Origin: Lineus longissimus
Taxonomy: Eukaryota > Nemertea > Pilidiophora > Heteronemertea > Lineidae
DNA length: 64,000 nucleotides
NCBI RefSeq assembly: GCF_910592395.1
Contig: NC_088311.1
Span: 4,838,501-4,902,500, forward strand
Reading direction: 5' to 3'
The position numbers were made by a program, and so were the translations under genes. Below, one piece after another: positions 10,359 through 22,400 of this stretch; position 1 is the first letter of the stretch; each line of letters begins with the position of its first letter. Under the pieces are notes generated by a model. That model was not told the origin of the DNA. It ran no database searches and worked only from the letters and a program-made list of their open reading frames with translations.

Positions 10359-12324
10359 CTGCAAAGACAGAAAAGATATGCTCTGAGTTATAGGCTACAC
10401 ATTGATTCAGAGAAGATACTGTATCTAGATGATTAAAGAGGCATAGATACCCGTTCATCTACATAGCCAGAAAGTCCCACAAGAGAGCAGTAAAGAAGCT
10501 CTCTGTCCTGAAGCAGTTTCAATGGCAACTGAAGTAGTTCACTTTAACAGATAGTACTACACGTACATGTACATTTATGTACATGCATATAAAGAGTCAT
10601 CCTAAGATACATGTATGGATGTAGCCGCGCAGGGTTTAAAATATTAACCCATGGAAATACGTGTAAACAATTAAAAAATAGACCATTCAGTAGTCAGTCT
10701 CATAGCACGCTGCTCAGGATTCAATTTACCCAAGCACGAGGTCTTACACCAGATCAATAGACAAAGGAACTTCGTCCTGAAGCAGTTTCCATTGGCAACA
10801 GCAATTCAGTTTGACAGATACAAGCTCTCAGTATATCAATATACAGAAACGGTTACATTGCATGATATTAACAAATTGGTCCATACATATATTTTCTAGT
10901 TACAGGAAGTAATGGTCACAACGGCCCCAAGAAACGCATGGGTTCTTTAACCTCCGTTGTACGTTCTTCAACTACTCTGACTCGAAGAGTTGCGCGTCAG
11001 ATAGGTCAGGTGTATTGGAGCATAGCATTTGCATGACCTAATGAAGTCACTGCAGGGTGGTACTGCATGAGGAATGACCGACTATTCTCTGCGACGTGAT
11101 TGCCAGGCGAAGATCAGCATTTATTGTATTATGATGATAAATCAGGTGGCCCATAGAAGATGCAAAACGGTTTAACAATCGCAATGACCACCATTTTTGA
11201 AGGGTATTTTATCGGTATGAACAATAGGGTTTAGGAACATTCTGAGTTAGTGGTACATTATCACCTACTACTCCCTTTGTTTAACATCGCTCAGCTGTTC
11301 CTTGGACCATGGAGATTTTCCCTATTTGGAGTGAAAAAGCTTCATTGGCTTTTACTGATATCGTACTGCTCGATTAACCAGGGCTGCACATATAGGTATT
11401 GAGCTATTGATTCAGTATTGACTCAATATATTCACCAACAGCCGTTTAAGCGGGCTTTAGATGTATCTGATTTACAAAGAGTGATTTTTTTCAGTGGAGG
11501 TGAAGTAAGTACATTTACGATAAACGGAGTTTGTCACATGTATACATACTCTAAGTGCTGGTGATGGGCGTATGGAGTCAACTCAAAGGAACAGGGCAGG
11601 CACTTTAATTGCTTGACGGCCATCAGAATATCTTTAATTCCAGTAATGTCATGAGCGCGATATTAAAATGACCAGTAATAACATAATCAGTAAAACCGAC
11701 ATCCTCATAACTTCGATGCGGAGCACTATCAATGCCATCATGAAATCTTTATGTATTCCACTAGAGCCAAAAAGCCGCAATATTTCGAATGCTGCAAAAC
11801 TTCATTTCACCAGTCTACTGCGCCGTTAGCACACTATTGTGGCATCACAACACATTGACTCTGTGTAACAGCCTGTTGATTGAGTATTAGGAAGGGCAGC
11901 TGGTGGGTTGAACTGCTATTCAGCTGGTATTCATAGACATAATAAAGCAATGAAAAAGTTAAATTTCGATTTGCGATATTTTTTGTTCATTACACACATA
12001 CTATTGAAGTGATGCACATGTTCGCCGTTTTTCGCATTGTGGTATCTTTCACGCATATCTACATTGTATACGGACCTTTTCTATTTGAATAAATGTTGGA
12101 ACAATGTATGTTTTGTTTTTATTTTTGAGAGGATACTAATAAGAAAACCAATAACGTAACAGAGAGGTATAATCTCGCCGCCTCGATTTCAAAACATCTC
12201 AGACTAGATAATTGTTTGCCATAATCCACCGAGAAACTTCTTTCGACACATTTTATACCATCCCATTAGGTTATGATTTTCTCAACGAAGCCTGCAGTCA
12301 AAGCGAGGCAAAAACGTAATATGA
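10359..12324. other. Non-coding; should hold the missing 5' exon of the profilin-like gene
   Basis: I found no convincing minus-strand first exon here. No repeats or other genes are evident. The phrase 'cctgaagcagtttc' with similar flanks occurs twice (near 10508 and 10771), hinting at an old local duplication. Confidence 0.35.
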
Positions 12325-12331
12325 TATAAAA
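12325..12331 (+). promoter_or_regulatory. TATA box of the small cysteine-rich precursor
   Basis: TATAAAA lies 38 nt upstream of ATG 12363. The same short TATA-to-ATG spacing (39 nt) is seen in the CAP genes of this window. Confidence 0.35.
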
Positions 12332-12362
12332 AAATGAGAAAGTGTAACTTAAGTGTTTTCGA

Positions 12363-12560
12363 ATGCTTTTCAAATTACAAGTACTTGTTATGTTCTTTTT
12401 GCCAGCAGTTCTGATCACAGGTGTTCCATCCAGGTTCCGACCAAGACTCAGATGTTGTTGCAGAGACACCACCTGTGAAATGGTTCGAAACCCGTTGGCA
12501 AGCGCCCTGTCGCCAGATAACGTTCAAAATAATGTTCACGTCGATCACTGCTTGGGCTAA
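12363..12560 (+). CDS. Candidate small cysteine-rich secreted peptide precursor
   Basis: A 65-aa open frame. Residues 1-20 (MLFKLQVLVMFFLPAVLITG) form a textbook signal peptide. A short Arg-rich stretch follows (VPSRFRPRLR), then a cysteine cluster CCCRDTTC and a final Cys three residues from the end (HCLG), five cysteines in all. The basic stretch before the cluster could be a propeptide cleavage zone. A TATA box 38 nt upstream and AATAAA at 12571-12576, just after the stop, would make an extremely compact intronless unit. It could instead be the first exon of a longer gene. The spacing CC-x4-C does not match the insulin A chain (CC-x3-C). No family is recognised. An odd cysteine number suggests dimerisation or an incomplete model. 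Confidence 0.4.
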   Translation: MLFKLQVLVMFFLPAVLITGVPSRFRPRLRCCCRDTTCEMVRNPLASALSPDNVQNNVHVDHCLG

Positions 12561-12576
12561 TGACGTGATAAATAAA

Positions 12577-15500
12577 CATGAAAAACAAACACAAAGGTGT
12601 ATTTGCAGTATTAAAATAACCCTGGATCTGCTCAAAGTGTTCAGGTTTCGGCTGCTGATATTTCACAAAGTGTTTTTCAGAAATATTGTGTTATAAACGA
12701 ATAAAGGACATTTTTGGTTGCATTAATACTTCATTTCTGCTATCCTACAGCTGTTATTCGTCTTTATCAGCCAGGCTTCATGATATCGTCTATTATTCAT
12801 TTCATTTATACGACGCTCGCCCATACATATTTTCGGTTCTCTGCTCGCTCCTCCTTAGAGAAAAGAACGCAATGGCCAGTACATCGGCCGAGACAGAACC
12901 CGTGACAAAACACAATTCCAAAACAACCAACTCGAATGTCATACCGCACCAATTATTTATATCATCTCCGGCCATCATTTCTAAAATTGTTTGTTGCTAT
13001 CAATAACAGCAAATAAATTTGCACAAATGGGAATACGCTATTGCTATAGTTACACTTGTTGGTTGTGACTATTCATTGCATTCCAGTATATACAGTGTTT
13101 CATCGGGTTATCTTGTTAATTCTCGTAATGCACATGTAACACACTTTGTTCCTATGATAATGTCTTCCAACGCGGCCATCCCATCACTGGTATAAATAGT
13201 TTGTCTGCGGGTAACAAAAAAAATCTGTCGTATTCTGTGTAGTGGTGTATCATTATCATCAATTGGTGTGTTTATAAGCAAATCGCTTTCAAATTATGTC
13301 GGAATATATCACAAAAGGTACAACATTTTTTTCGGGGGGTAGGGGGTAAGGCAAATGCTCCGGGCAGGTATTTACTAGTTGATAAGATGTTTCTCATCCC
13401 CGCCCACCCCAAACTGATTAAAGGGTTTGGATGAGAAAAGTTATTTACTTGCACTGATGTTTCCCCTCTCGGACACCCGCACATGATTCATTTGAGGTTT
13501 GTGTTAAATGGTTAAAATAAGTTGGCCATGCAATACCATGATATCAAAAAGCATAACCTGCAGACTATACAAATCGTGTTCAATTTAATTATTCTATATG
13601 CTTTGGACCGACAACAGTAATACTGTAAAACTTAATTCTATTTCACTAAAAAAACTATTAAGGGGTGACCTCAATGTTATGTACATATATGAGATGGTTG
13701 ATGGACATCGATTGTATCATATGGATGAGGGTAGCTTCCATGCAGATCTATAGCCAGTGTAACTGTGTCCATCTGATTACATTAACCGAAAGGAGTCCCA
13801 TTAATTCATTAATGTAGGCCTACGTCTGTGTTGATATGAAAGTGGTGTACACCTGTCTGCTTCATATTCGAGATTGACACTTAATAACCTGATTGACATA
13901 CAACAGAATAGTTTCATTACAAATCCGAGTGAGGTTCACTGAAATATGCATGTGCATCATTATATACATCGAGGTTACTTGTCCGTTGTGTGATTTCTTT
14001 CGAGGAGGACTTCAAAAGCTTGTCGCCAATATAATGAAAATAATGGCGGTTTCAAAAAACGTTATTGTCAATATCAATCTGAATATGCTGAAAAGCATCG
14101 GGCGATCGCGGCGTATGTCTAATATAACCGGCATTGAATTGAACATTCAGAGAAGGTCTCGTAAACTAGAGTAAAATATATATGAAGGTGAAAGGCATTG
14201 GCGTTGGCTCTGATGCAGACTGAGAATGGTCTCACAGGGAATATCAAAATAGGTTCCAAACCTGATATCTCTTAATTACGGTGAGATAGCCAGGTGACTA
14301 ATTGTCTCTCGGGACACCTGTAGTCAGGATAGAAGCAAGATATATTAGGTGGGAAGAAAAGCCATTGGTCGAAAAGAACCAATACGAGATACTACTTGCG
14401 CCATGTTCGAAGCCAACTTGTAAGTTATCACTTCTTCTTGATAATGAATACTACGCTTTGCTGCTGCAGCGAGCGCAGGAGAAAACGCTGCAGTTGAATC
14501 TCCCTTAGCAGCCAAAGGATCCACAAATAAGTAGCATCAAGGTCTCATTCGGATCGAAGTGCGCGTCTAGTCTATTTCTCTCACCAATATTGCAGCCGAC
14601 TACTAGTTGCAGGACATGGTATCAAATCATTAATGAATCTGTTCATAACATTGTTTCATCCACATCAAGTACAAATCCAACCAAAGAGTTACATGTATTA
14701 TACACTCTATACCCTGATATAGTGACACCAACACGATCAATAGCGAATTTGTCGGCTGTACAACGCAGACAGTACCAGCTATGGGGACCGCCAGCTGCTC
14801 TTGTGTACCAGTTGCATGCAAACAGAAATCCAGAAACCTATCAAAAGATCAAAATTTTGCTAAAGGCTTACCTTAACCTTAACAATGAAATGTGGGTTTC
14901 AGAATTCTAATAACGATGCCACACCACAGTCTCCTATCTGAATATTACGCCGTGCCCAACCGATGTGTTCAGCTAACAGTAACGACTCCGATGTGATTGG
15001 CTGATAATGGTCATGGCAACATATGCGACATGTGCATGCAAATCTCCTGGATCTCTTAGGCCTGACTACATCACTTAGGCCTGGGAATTAAATGTACAGA
15101 GGAGTTGCCTGGCAACGAGACAAGAAGCATCCGTCCAAGACAGTTAACGTTCTCTAGTATTTGCCTGGATCACATCTGTTGGGAAATTGGATGTTTTATA
15201 ATCGAAATGTATAGAATATTAATGAACGCTGCGCAGTGCCTTGGTGCAGTTTGCGCACGGGATGGGATATCACTTTTCGGTTGTAATTTCATTCATCACT
15301 CTTCAGATATCAAGGTTTCAGCGCTTTTGAAAAAAAATAATTGTTCTTCAGCCAACACACATATATACCCTTGCAGATTCTTCAGCGAAATGAAATGTTG
15401 CAAGGTTTTCAGAATATCAGGAACCTTCGGGGGGGGGGGGGGGGAGAGTACAAGTTGCATTCCGAGCCGTGGCTGCCTTTCAAGGCTTGTTCAAATATTA

Positions 15501-16644
15501 ATTTATGAAAAAATCATGGCGATCTCAATCCGGATATTTTCGTCAGACAGCTATCTCTCCTCAGGCCACTCTCAGCTATAACTTCAAGTCGTACATGCAC
15601 TCGTTCTCGTAAATTCCTGAAGCTCATACATGCACATGTAGTGTGAGAAACTTCGCGATAAATTATACCGGTAAGAACATGCTTTTGTCTACACCCTATA
15701 ATTTCATAATACATATCTTGCCTACCTCTTTATAAATGATACATGTATTCGGACGCTTTCGAAAAATATCACGCAGACAGCACAGGAATTGCATCTACAA
15801 CATCCAACTGACTTCCGTATTAAAATATTCAAGCAAAAGCCCTATATACATGAACCCCTATATGATCACTAAATCATGATTATATTATACAAGCATTTAT
15901 TTGATACCACTTTATTTTCTGACGCAATAGACAGGAACTGTCCTTTGCTAACTCAACCTCAAAACGGAGCCGGGGTACATAATCTTGATAAGATACAGAA
16001 AGCTTGATGGTCAAGATGGGTATCTACCAGTCGACATCATGTCCATGCGAGTTCAAGTCATAATGTCCTTAACATAGGAGTCACCGCGTATAATGTCTCA
16101 ATACGTATGTCTTGTTTCCCAGGAGTATTTCAACTGGGAGGGGACAAAAGTATGCACACATGCACCATGTACATGTACATGTACGTCATTGTTCTAAACA
16201 AAATGGTTTGCATTTGGATACAGGTTTCCTCTCCAATCGAAATGTGCTACGAATAAAAATATTGCAAAGTGTTGCCTAGATTCCCAGGGAAGGCAATTAT
16301 GACGGCTGCATTGGAAGCCTCGAACTAGCTGATTAGTTGCTCAGCTGCAGCTTGATGAGGAAGGGCAACTCTCACTCAATGGGAATGTCAATATGACAAC
16401 ATGTTCGCAGTAGACACTTGTTAATTATATGCATTTAGTAAACAAACAACCATGGTGTGTACACGTATTGAAACTTTTACAAAAGAAGTATCTGGTTTAA
16501 AAGGCAACCGACCATTGTGTGTACTGGTATTGACAAATTACAGGTTACAAAACATATCCAGTTGAAAAACACAACCAACCAAATCAACTGCATTGTGTAT
16601 ACTGAAACCGCTACCAAAATATTACACAATGAAAAAGGCAACTA
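12577..16644. other. Long stretch without a recognised gene
   Basis: No known domain. A possible plus-strand exon at 14324-14419 (96 nt, phase 1 to 1, acceptor cacctgtag, donor gtaagt) encodes RWEEKPLVEKNQYEILLAPC among other residues. An open frame at 14590-14910 follows an acceptor-like ttgcag, but the two do not join in frame and neither is recognised. A G-homopolymer of about 15 nt lies near 15430. The TACATGTA word is frequent. Confidence 0.3.
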
Positions 16645-18120
16645 GTCACTAGCGCTGAAAGGGTGGATGTCGTCCTGGGTGCCGACAAATGGTACCCAGG
16701 TTCGAGATCGACTGGACAATAAGCACCCTGGGTGCCATTACACTAGACAATCTCGTTTTATCTCGCGCCGTGGTACTTGCGGCATTAGCAGTGCGCGAAA
16801 TAAAAAGAACAGATAAGCAGAAAAAAAAAGTTTAGGCCTATAGGTCTTTGAAAGGACATTTCGGATTGTAGGACGGATATATTCAGAGAATGAAAAATTG
16901 TGTGATGACAAAATGAATGGATTTGCTGCGTATTTTTCTTGACAATCAGTCGATATGTACACATGGGCATGGGGCTAGGGAGCGTATGTCAACCTCCTCC
17001 AGGAACCAATGAAAATCCGTTATTTTAATGAGGTAAACAATGACACGTGCTAGTCTTGTATACTATGTTGATATACACTATACAGCCGGCAGGGCTGGAC
17101 TATCAAGGGAACAGGGCAATTGGAGGACACTAGGTTGTTTTGAGGACCAGCTAAACGAAGGGATTTTCAAATTAAGGTTACCATGGTATGTTTATGTGCT
17201 CACCACAGCTTTCAAAACTTGATGTATCTGAAGAGGCACTCTGAACTTGGCATGGCCTTATCAAGGAGCTGCTCACGGTGCTGAACTTTTAGCTTGCCTG
17301 TCGACTAAGTGCCTTGCCTGAGATCATGCTACATGTAGGGGGAGCACGCATTTTAAAGTTATAGTAGTGATAGTGCAATTGGTATGAGCCATTTGGAGGC
17401 CGACATGTGAAGGCCTATCTGGGTTCTCCTTCTTCTCCGTATAAAAAGGGGCATATTGCTGACTAAGGAACGAGGCATATTCACATTGCCTCATCATCTC
17501 TATCGGACCAATTGATTTACTTTTATATGCACGCATACAGCACGCCATGCACAGCTAGGTCCGAGTCTGTGGACAAATGGTTGGTTTAAGTTGTGTCTTC
17601 GATATGGCTCCTTTGATATTGCATTAGATTTTCATTGCAATTCAATCAATTCAAGGTATAGCCCATTTGAACCTGCCTGCGCCACGGGTACAATGCTAGT
17701 TGTTTAATAACGGTTGTACAAGACACATGTGTCAAACAGCACGCAGTCACTCGCGGGTGAAGAATTTCGTGCCCACTCCCACCTGATGTATGACGTCACA
17801 GTCATCGCTGCCTGAAGATGGCAAACTACAAGACTAGCACGTGTCATTGTTTACCTCATTATAATAACGGATTTTCATTGGTTCCTGGAGGAGGTTGACA
17901 TACGCTCCCTAGCCCCATGTGATATGTACCACGACGCGAGATAAAACGAGATTGAAAGAAAGGTCCTCGTCCCTAAGATCCGTAAGCCAGGCAAAAAGAA
18001 GCTGGGTGCTGTTTGTCTAGTGCAATGGCACCCAGGGTGCTTATTGTCCAATCGATCTCGAACCTGGGAACCATTTGTCGGCACCCAGGACGACATCCAC
18101 CTGAACAGCGTCACTAGCGC
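16645..18120. mobile_element. Foldback / long-TIR non-autonomous DNA transposon
   Basis: The element (16656-18109, about 1.45 kb) is flanked by the perfect 11-bp direct repeat GTCACTAGCGC (16645-16655 and 18110-18120). Its two ends are long inverted copies of each other: GTGGATGTCGTCCTGGGTGC opens the left arm, and its complement closes the right. The similarity continues through the segments beginning GACAAATGG and, further in, through a block next to AATGAAAATCCGTTATT. The left arm (to about 17062) carries an extra stretch of about 180 bp relative to the right arm (from about 17826). The loop of about 760 bp has no transposase-like frame. A 9-11 bp duplication with long terminal inverted repeats fits the Mutator-like (MULE) superfamily; that assignment is inference. 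Confidence 0.75.
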
Positions 18121-18867
18121 CAGTGTTGAAATGTAATACCATTATGTCTGTATTCGTACATGTCACTTGTCACGAGCATTATGACTCAGAGACTGGAAAA
18201 CTTCTTCTTCTTCTCATGTTCAATAGTATGTATGATAGTCTCTTTTACTGAAACAGTGCATCCACGACATACAAGACATGTGCCTTCCCATATCAAATAA
18301 TGACTCGATGTGAATTTAGACAGTTTTTGTAAAGTGCTGATAGATAATCGAGATATTAATTGCAAGCTTGTGTCGATAACAGTAGAGAAAACGTGGATGA
18401 GAGCATCCTTCATTAGAAGATTGTTTGCATCCAGGGAGAATGGGGAACAAACAACCTCCCCCAGGAGAAATGGTGATGGAATCGCCATTCCATATATAGG
18501 TCGTGATGTATGTAAATTTAAGTTCAGATCAACTGTTGATTAAACCAGGTTCATATTTGCACTAGATGCCTGATGGATGACGGATCAACTTAGGCATGTT
18601 TGGGGTTCCTGCTATAAATCGTACCCCGCCCTCAAAACGGGCGTGATTTTTTATTTCAGGCAAAGCCTATAGTTCCACTGTGGAACGTATTGGGGGAACA
18701 AATTGGGGGAACTACCCACAGATTAGTGGCCCCCGGCACTTTGCCGGGATAAGGATGCTGGTCATGTCAGTCTGGAGGTTCAGGCGGTGGTAGCCAAAGA
18801 GATCTGCTGTCGTGATAAGTTGGCATACACAGGAAAAAAACAACCTCGGAAGCCATGTTGGAGGTTT
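18121..18867. other. Unique flank left of the CAP gene array
   Basis: No gene recognised. A small hairpin (CCCGGCAC/TTTGCCGGG type) lies near 18730. Similarity to the array units starts only at about 18868. Confidence 0.4.
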
Positions 18868-19273
18868 GTCAGAATGTTATGACGATCTTCAGGCTGACAA
18901 CGATGTGTTCTAAGGTCGTTGCACAAACTGGGCTATAAACAAGTGCCATGCGTGGCGCCAATAGAGCCTGCTCTTTCAAGATGACATGTGCTTTCTTCAA
19001 GCGTGACAGGTGAAAAGTCGTTACCAGTGACAACATGGTAGTTTTCTCTTGTCATTTGGCACCTTTCTTTCTGGTTCGTCACTTAGATGCGGTGGCCGCC
19101 TGGTTGGCCTTCTGTCGATGTTTTTTTTTAATAATTTGCTGTTTTCATTTTCACATGCATAGATTCATCAATCAGCTTATTGTATCACTTGCTTACGCAG
19201 GCTAACTACAGTTGTATGCACTGTACTGGATTATCGTAAAGACTCAACAACATCTGATTTCAATTCATAATGC

Positions 19274-19279
19274 TTTATT
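19274..19279 (-). terminator. Poly(A) signal, CAP gene 1
   Basis: AATAAA on the minus strand about 135 nt past the stop. A second AATAAA is at 19298-19303. The equivalent distal signals in the other units are at 29452-29457, 39675-39680 and 46094-46099. Confidence 0.6.
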
Positions 19280-19413
19280 ACATATAGTAATAGTAGATTT
19301 ATTTTCATCGAGTGAACGGACACTGGCTAAGAGCATTAAAAGAGCACATTGACTTGTTAATGTTGCATTATCCCACACCGTGATATGAAGCAACAGTAAC
19401 AACTGCCACCTTT

Positions 19414-22400
19414 CTAAGGACAGACCCCGCACATTTTTGGACATTCGAAAGGGACATTGGTAGCCGTTGTACACAATTTAACTCCGTAAGAACTTGCGCA
19501 GTACCAAGCATCTTTGAAAGCACCGCAATCAACTGGAAAGGAATGAAAAGTTTGTAAAAATGAAGCGGAAGAAGTAACAAACACCGAACAACAATGATGA
19601 AAATACGCTGCATACTTTGTTAGGTAGTATTATATCTGATTTGAGGACGACAGAAGGTGGTCTGCCGGTAACTCGTGCGGACTGCCGCGACGTGAGCTGC
19701 TGAAAGAAGCAGATCCCCTCTTGACAAAGGGATTTTTAGATAAAAGTCGAATATAATTACATACCACAACCTGATCCCCAAAGATATAGACCATAAAAAG
19801 AGTTACCAACGCTTAATCCTTTATCTAAGCGCCAAGGACTAAGCCTATCTTTCCACTTCAATGGTTGATAGTGCGAATCAGACCACGCCTAATTATCGGG
19901 TAAAACTTCCATTTCTGAAGCATTTCCAATAACTAGTATAAACAAAATACCAGGTACATGCAAGTGTCCGCATCTCTCTTTGTATAAATAGCGCGAGAGG
20001 AATTCCTTCAAATTGGGTATATATTGTTGGGTTGTTTTTGGTAAGTGGTTTTTGTTGTTGTTTTTCACCTACTTGCGCAGCGTGAACCCACTTGCCCTTC
20101 TTTACAGTTACAAGTGCATGTTTTCGTGTCTACTGCACCTCCATTATTTAGGCAAATGTTTTCACCACCGCAATCTGAAATTGAAATAGGTACAATGATA
20201 CCGGTACGTGTCATAATAATCCAATCGGTCAGAAAGAGTTTCTTCAGAGGATCATTCCCGTTTCTTCCTAAAGAGCTAATCATCAATACTCATTATTTCT
20301 CACGAGGTGGGCTGTTATTAGCCGTTACGATTAATTAAGATACTTGTAACGAACGATAAGATGAGTTGCAGCCTACCTCATGAACTTGTTGCCAAAGCAC
20401 CTGGTTTGCTAAATTTGTTTAATGTTTGGATTAGTTAGCAACGATAAATGACCACGGAACAAGTTTGAATGTTCTAAAATCAGTGATTTCGAAGGCCATT
20501 TCGGCTGTGAGAAAGTGACAAGATTTTGGTGCAGTTGCGATTTTCGATGAGTGTAGTTTATACGCTGGCTTTATTTGCACTGATATAACACAACCTACCG
20601 CATAGATTTGTATATGTTGAATCTCGGTTCATGCATGACGAGCCTGCATCTCCTTTTATGTATGGTTTGTAAGCTGGATTATAGTTACCACTGAAAAACA
20701 TGTTGGTAATGTTCATCTTTTCTACTGACATTTTAGAAAGCGCTATTGATAGGGACTAAGTATGGTATTTTGGTGAGTATTTCTCACAAAAAGCACACGA
20801 GTGGAATTTCTGAGGTATCAGACTACACCTGAGACTAATGGTCTCCGATGTCCGAGTCTGATGGTCTGCCGAGACCGCAGGTCGAGGGAGTTTGAAGCCG
20901 AAGCTGTTGAACTCTGCACATGCGGATGCAGGGTGATGTATTGCACATACATGTACATCCAGCCTGAGGTTGTTGTGGAACGAGTTACCACTCAATTCAT
21001 GTTTGTCTGATGGACGAAATGTGTACCTACCCTGGTCCGTAATTGCAGGCATAAATGTAGTTTCTTTCGCCACATTTCTTCATGGCACACCCAACAAGGC
21101 TAGTGTCTGCCCACACAACCTATGAAAAGAAGATGAATCTAGGGTGTATAGATATAATCGTTTTACCAAAACGCATATTGTTTGCGTTAATTGTGTTTGT
21201 AAAACCATTTTTATTCGATGGAAATTAAGAGGTTGCACTACATGGACAAGTCAATAATGTAGCGTTTTCCCTAGTGATGAACAAACCAATTGTATATCCC
21301 ATCCCCGCAAGCTTCTCAACGACCCCAAATAGAAATTAGACAACAGCAAACAGAATTAGGAAGAGTAGGTACATGAACATGTACATACCTGTGTATAATG
21401 ACCAGTAACACCAGACGTTGTGTAAGTGCCGTAGGTGAAATGCTTGATCTCATTGTGCCAAGCGTTAATTGCCGTATTCCAAGTTTCATGCACTTCGGAG
21501 AAAAAGAGGTTTTGGCCCAATGCTGCTTTCCCTGCGAAAGTATCAAGAAATGGTGTTTTTTACAGAAGACCCGATATTTTATTCTAGTTGAATAGGATCG
21601 TACATATACTTTTCTTCCTACACACGAAAAGCCAAGTTGAAAATTCAAATCTTAACACGTAACCAGAGTCTTTCAAATAATTAATTCGGAAGACTCTGAT
21701 ATAACGGTGCAGATTTGCATCGAATCGAGCAAATCTGAATTTTATTCGTACCGGAGTTATAATTAAACAAAACAAAACATGTAGCATCAAAAGAATATGC
21801 TATGTATGATTGTTTTTTTAAAGTACATGTACGCTTTACATCTGCTATTTTCTCGTCAAAGGAATCTGACAACTTCAAGTTAAGACGTCACTCGTAATCA
21901 GCCCCATCCGTCTTCTGGCCGTGCGTGGCAGTTATCACATTTGGGCGCTGTCATTGGACGTACAAACTTTGGACGCCTTAAACAAGGCATGACCCCCACT
22001 TGCTCCATAGCCGGCAAATAAAAGGGATTCGGTAAAGTCTCGGACTTAACACACACACAGTATATGATGATAATTCGGCTCGTTGTTTTCACTAGGATGC
22101 ACTGCTTGTCCTAGGACTACCTACCTGGTACAGTGTTCACGCTTGGATGCTCTCTTTTGCACTGGTTAACCCATTTCCTTGCAAGATTCTCCAACTCAAG
22201 GTCATAAGACTGTAAATAGTTTAAAAATACAAATGTATATGATATTTTAAATCATGATTACGAATGCGTCAAGGCATAGTGGTTGGGACATGTGAAGACT
22301 CTGTATGTTTAAATGCATACATCAAAACAAACCACAGTCAATGATGGCCATGCGAGAGCATACAATAGCAAATTACTGCCGAAAAGAATCGGAAAAAGTT

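Noticed and set aside
12363-12560. Insulin-like A chain reading of the cysteine cluster
   Set aside because: The spacing after the adjacent cysteines is four residues, not three, and no B-chain-like segment is present.
20045-20338. Plus-strand open frame repeated at 30245 and 40468
   Set aside because: Antisense to the EGF-like exon of each CAP gene; it is repeated only because the gene is.
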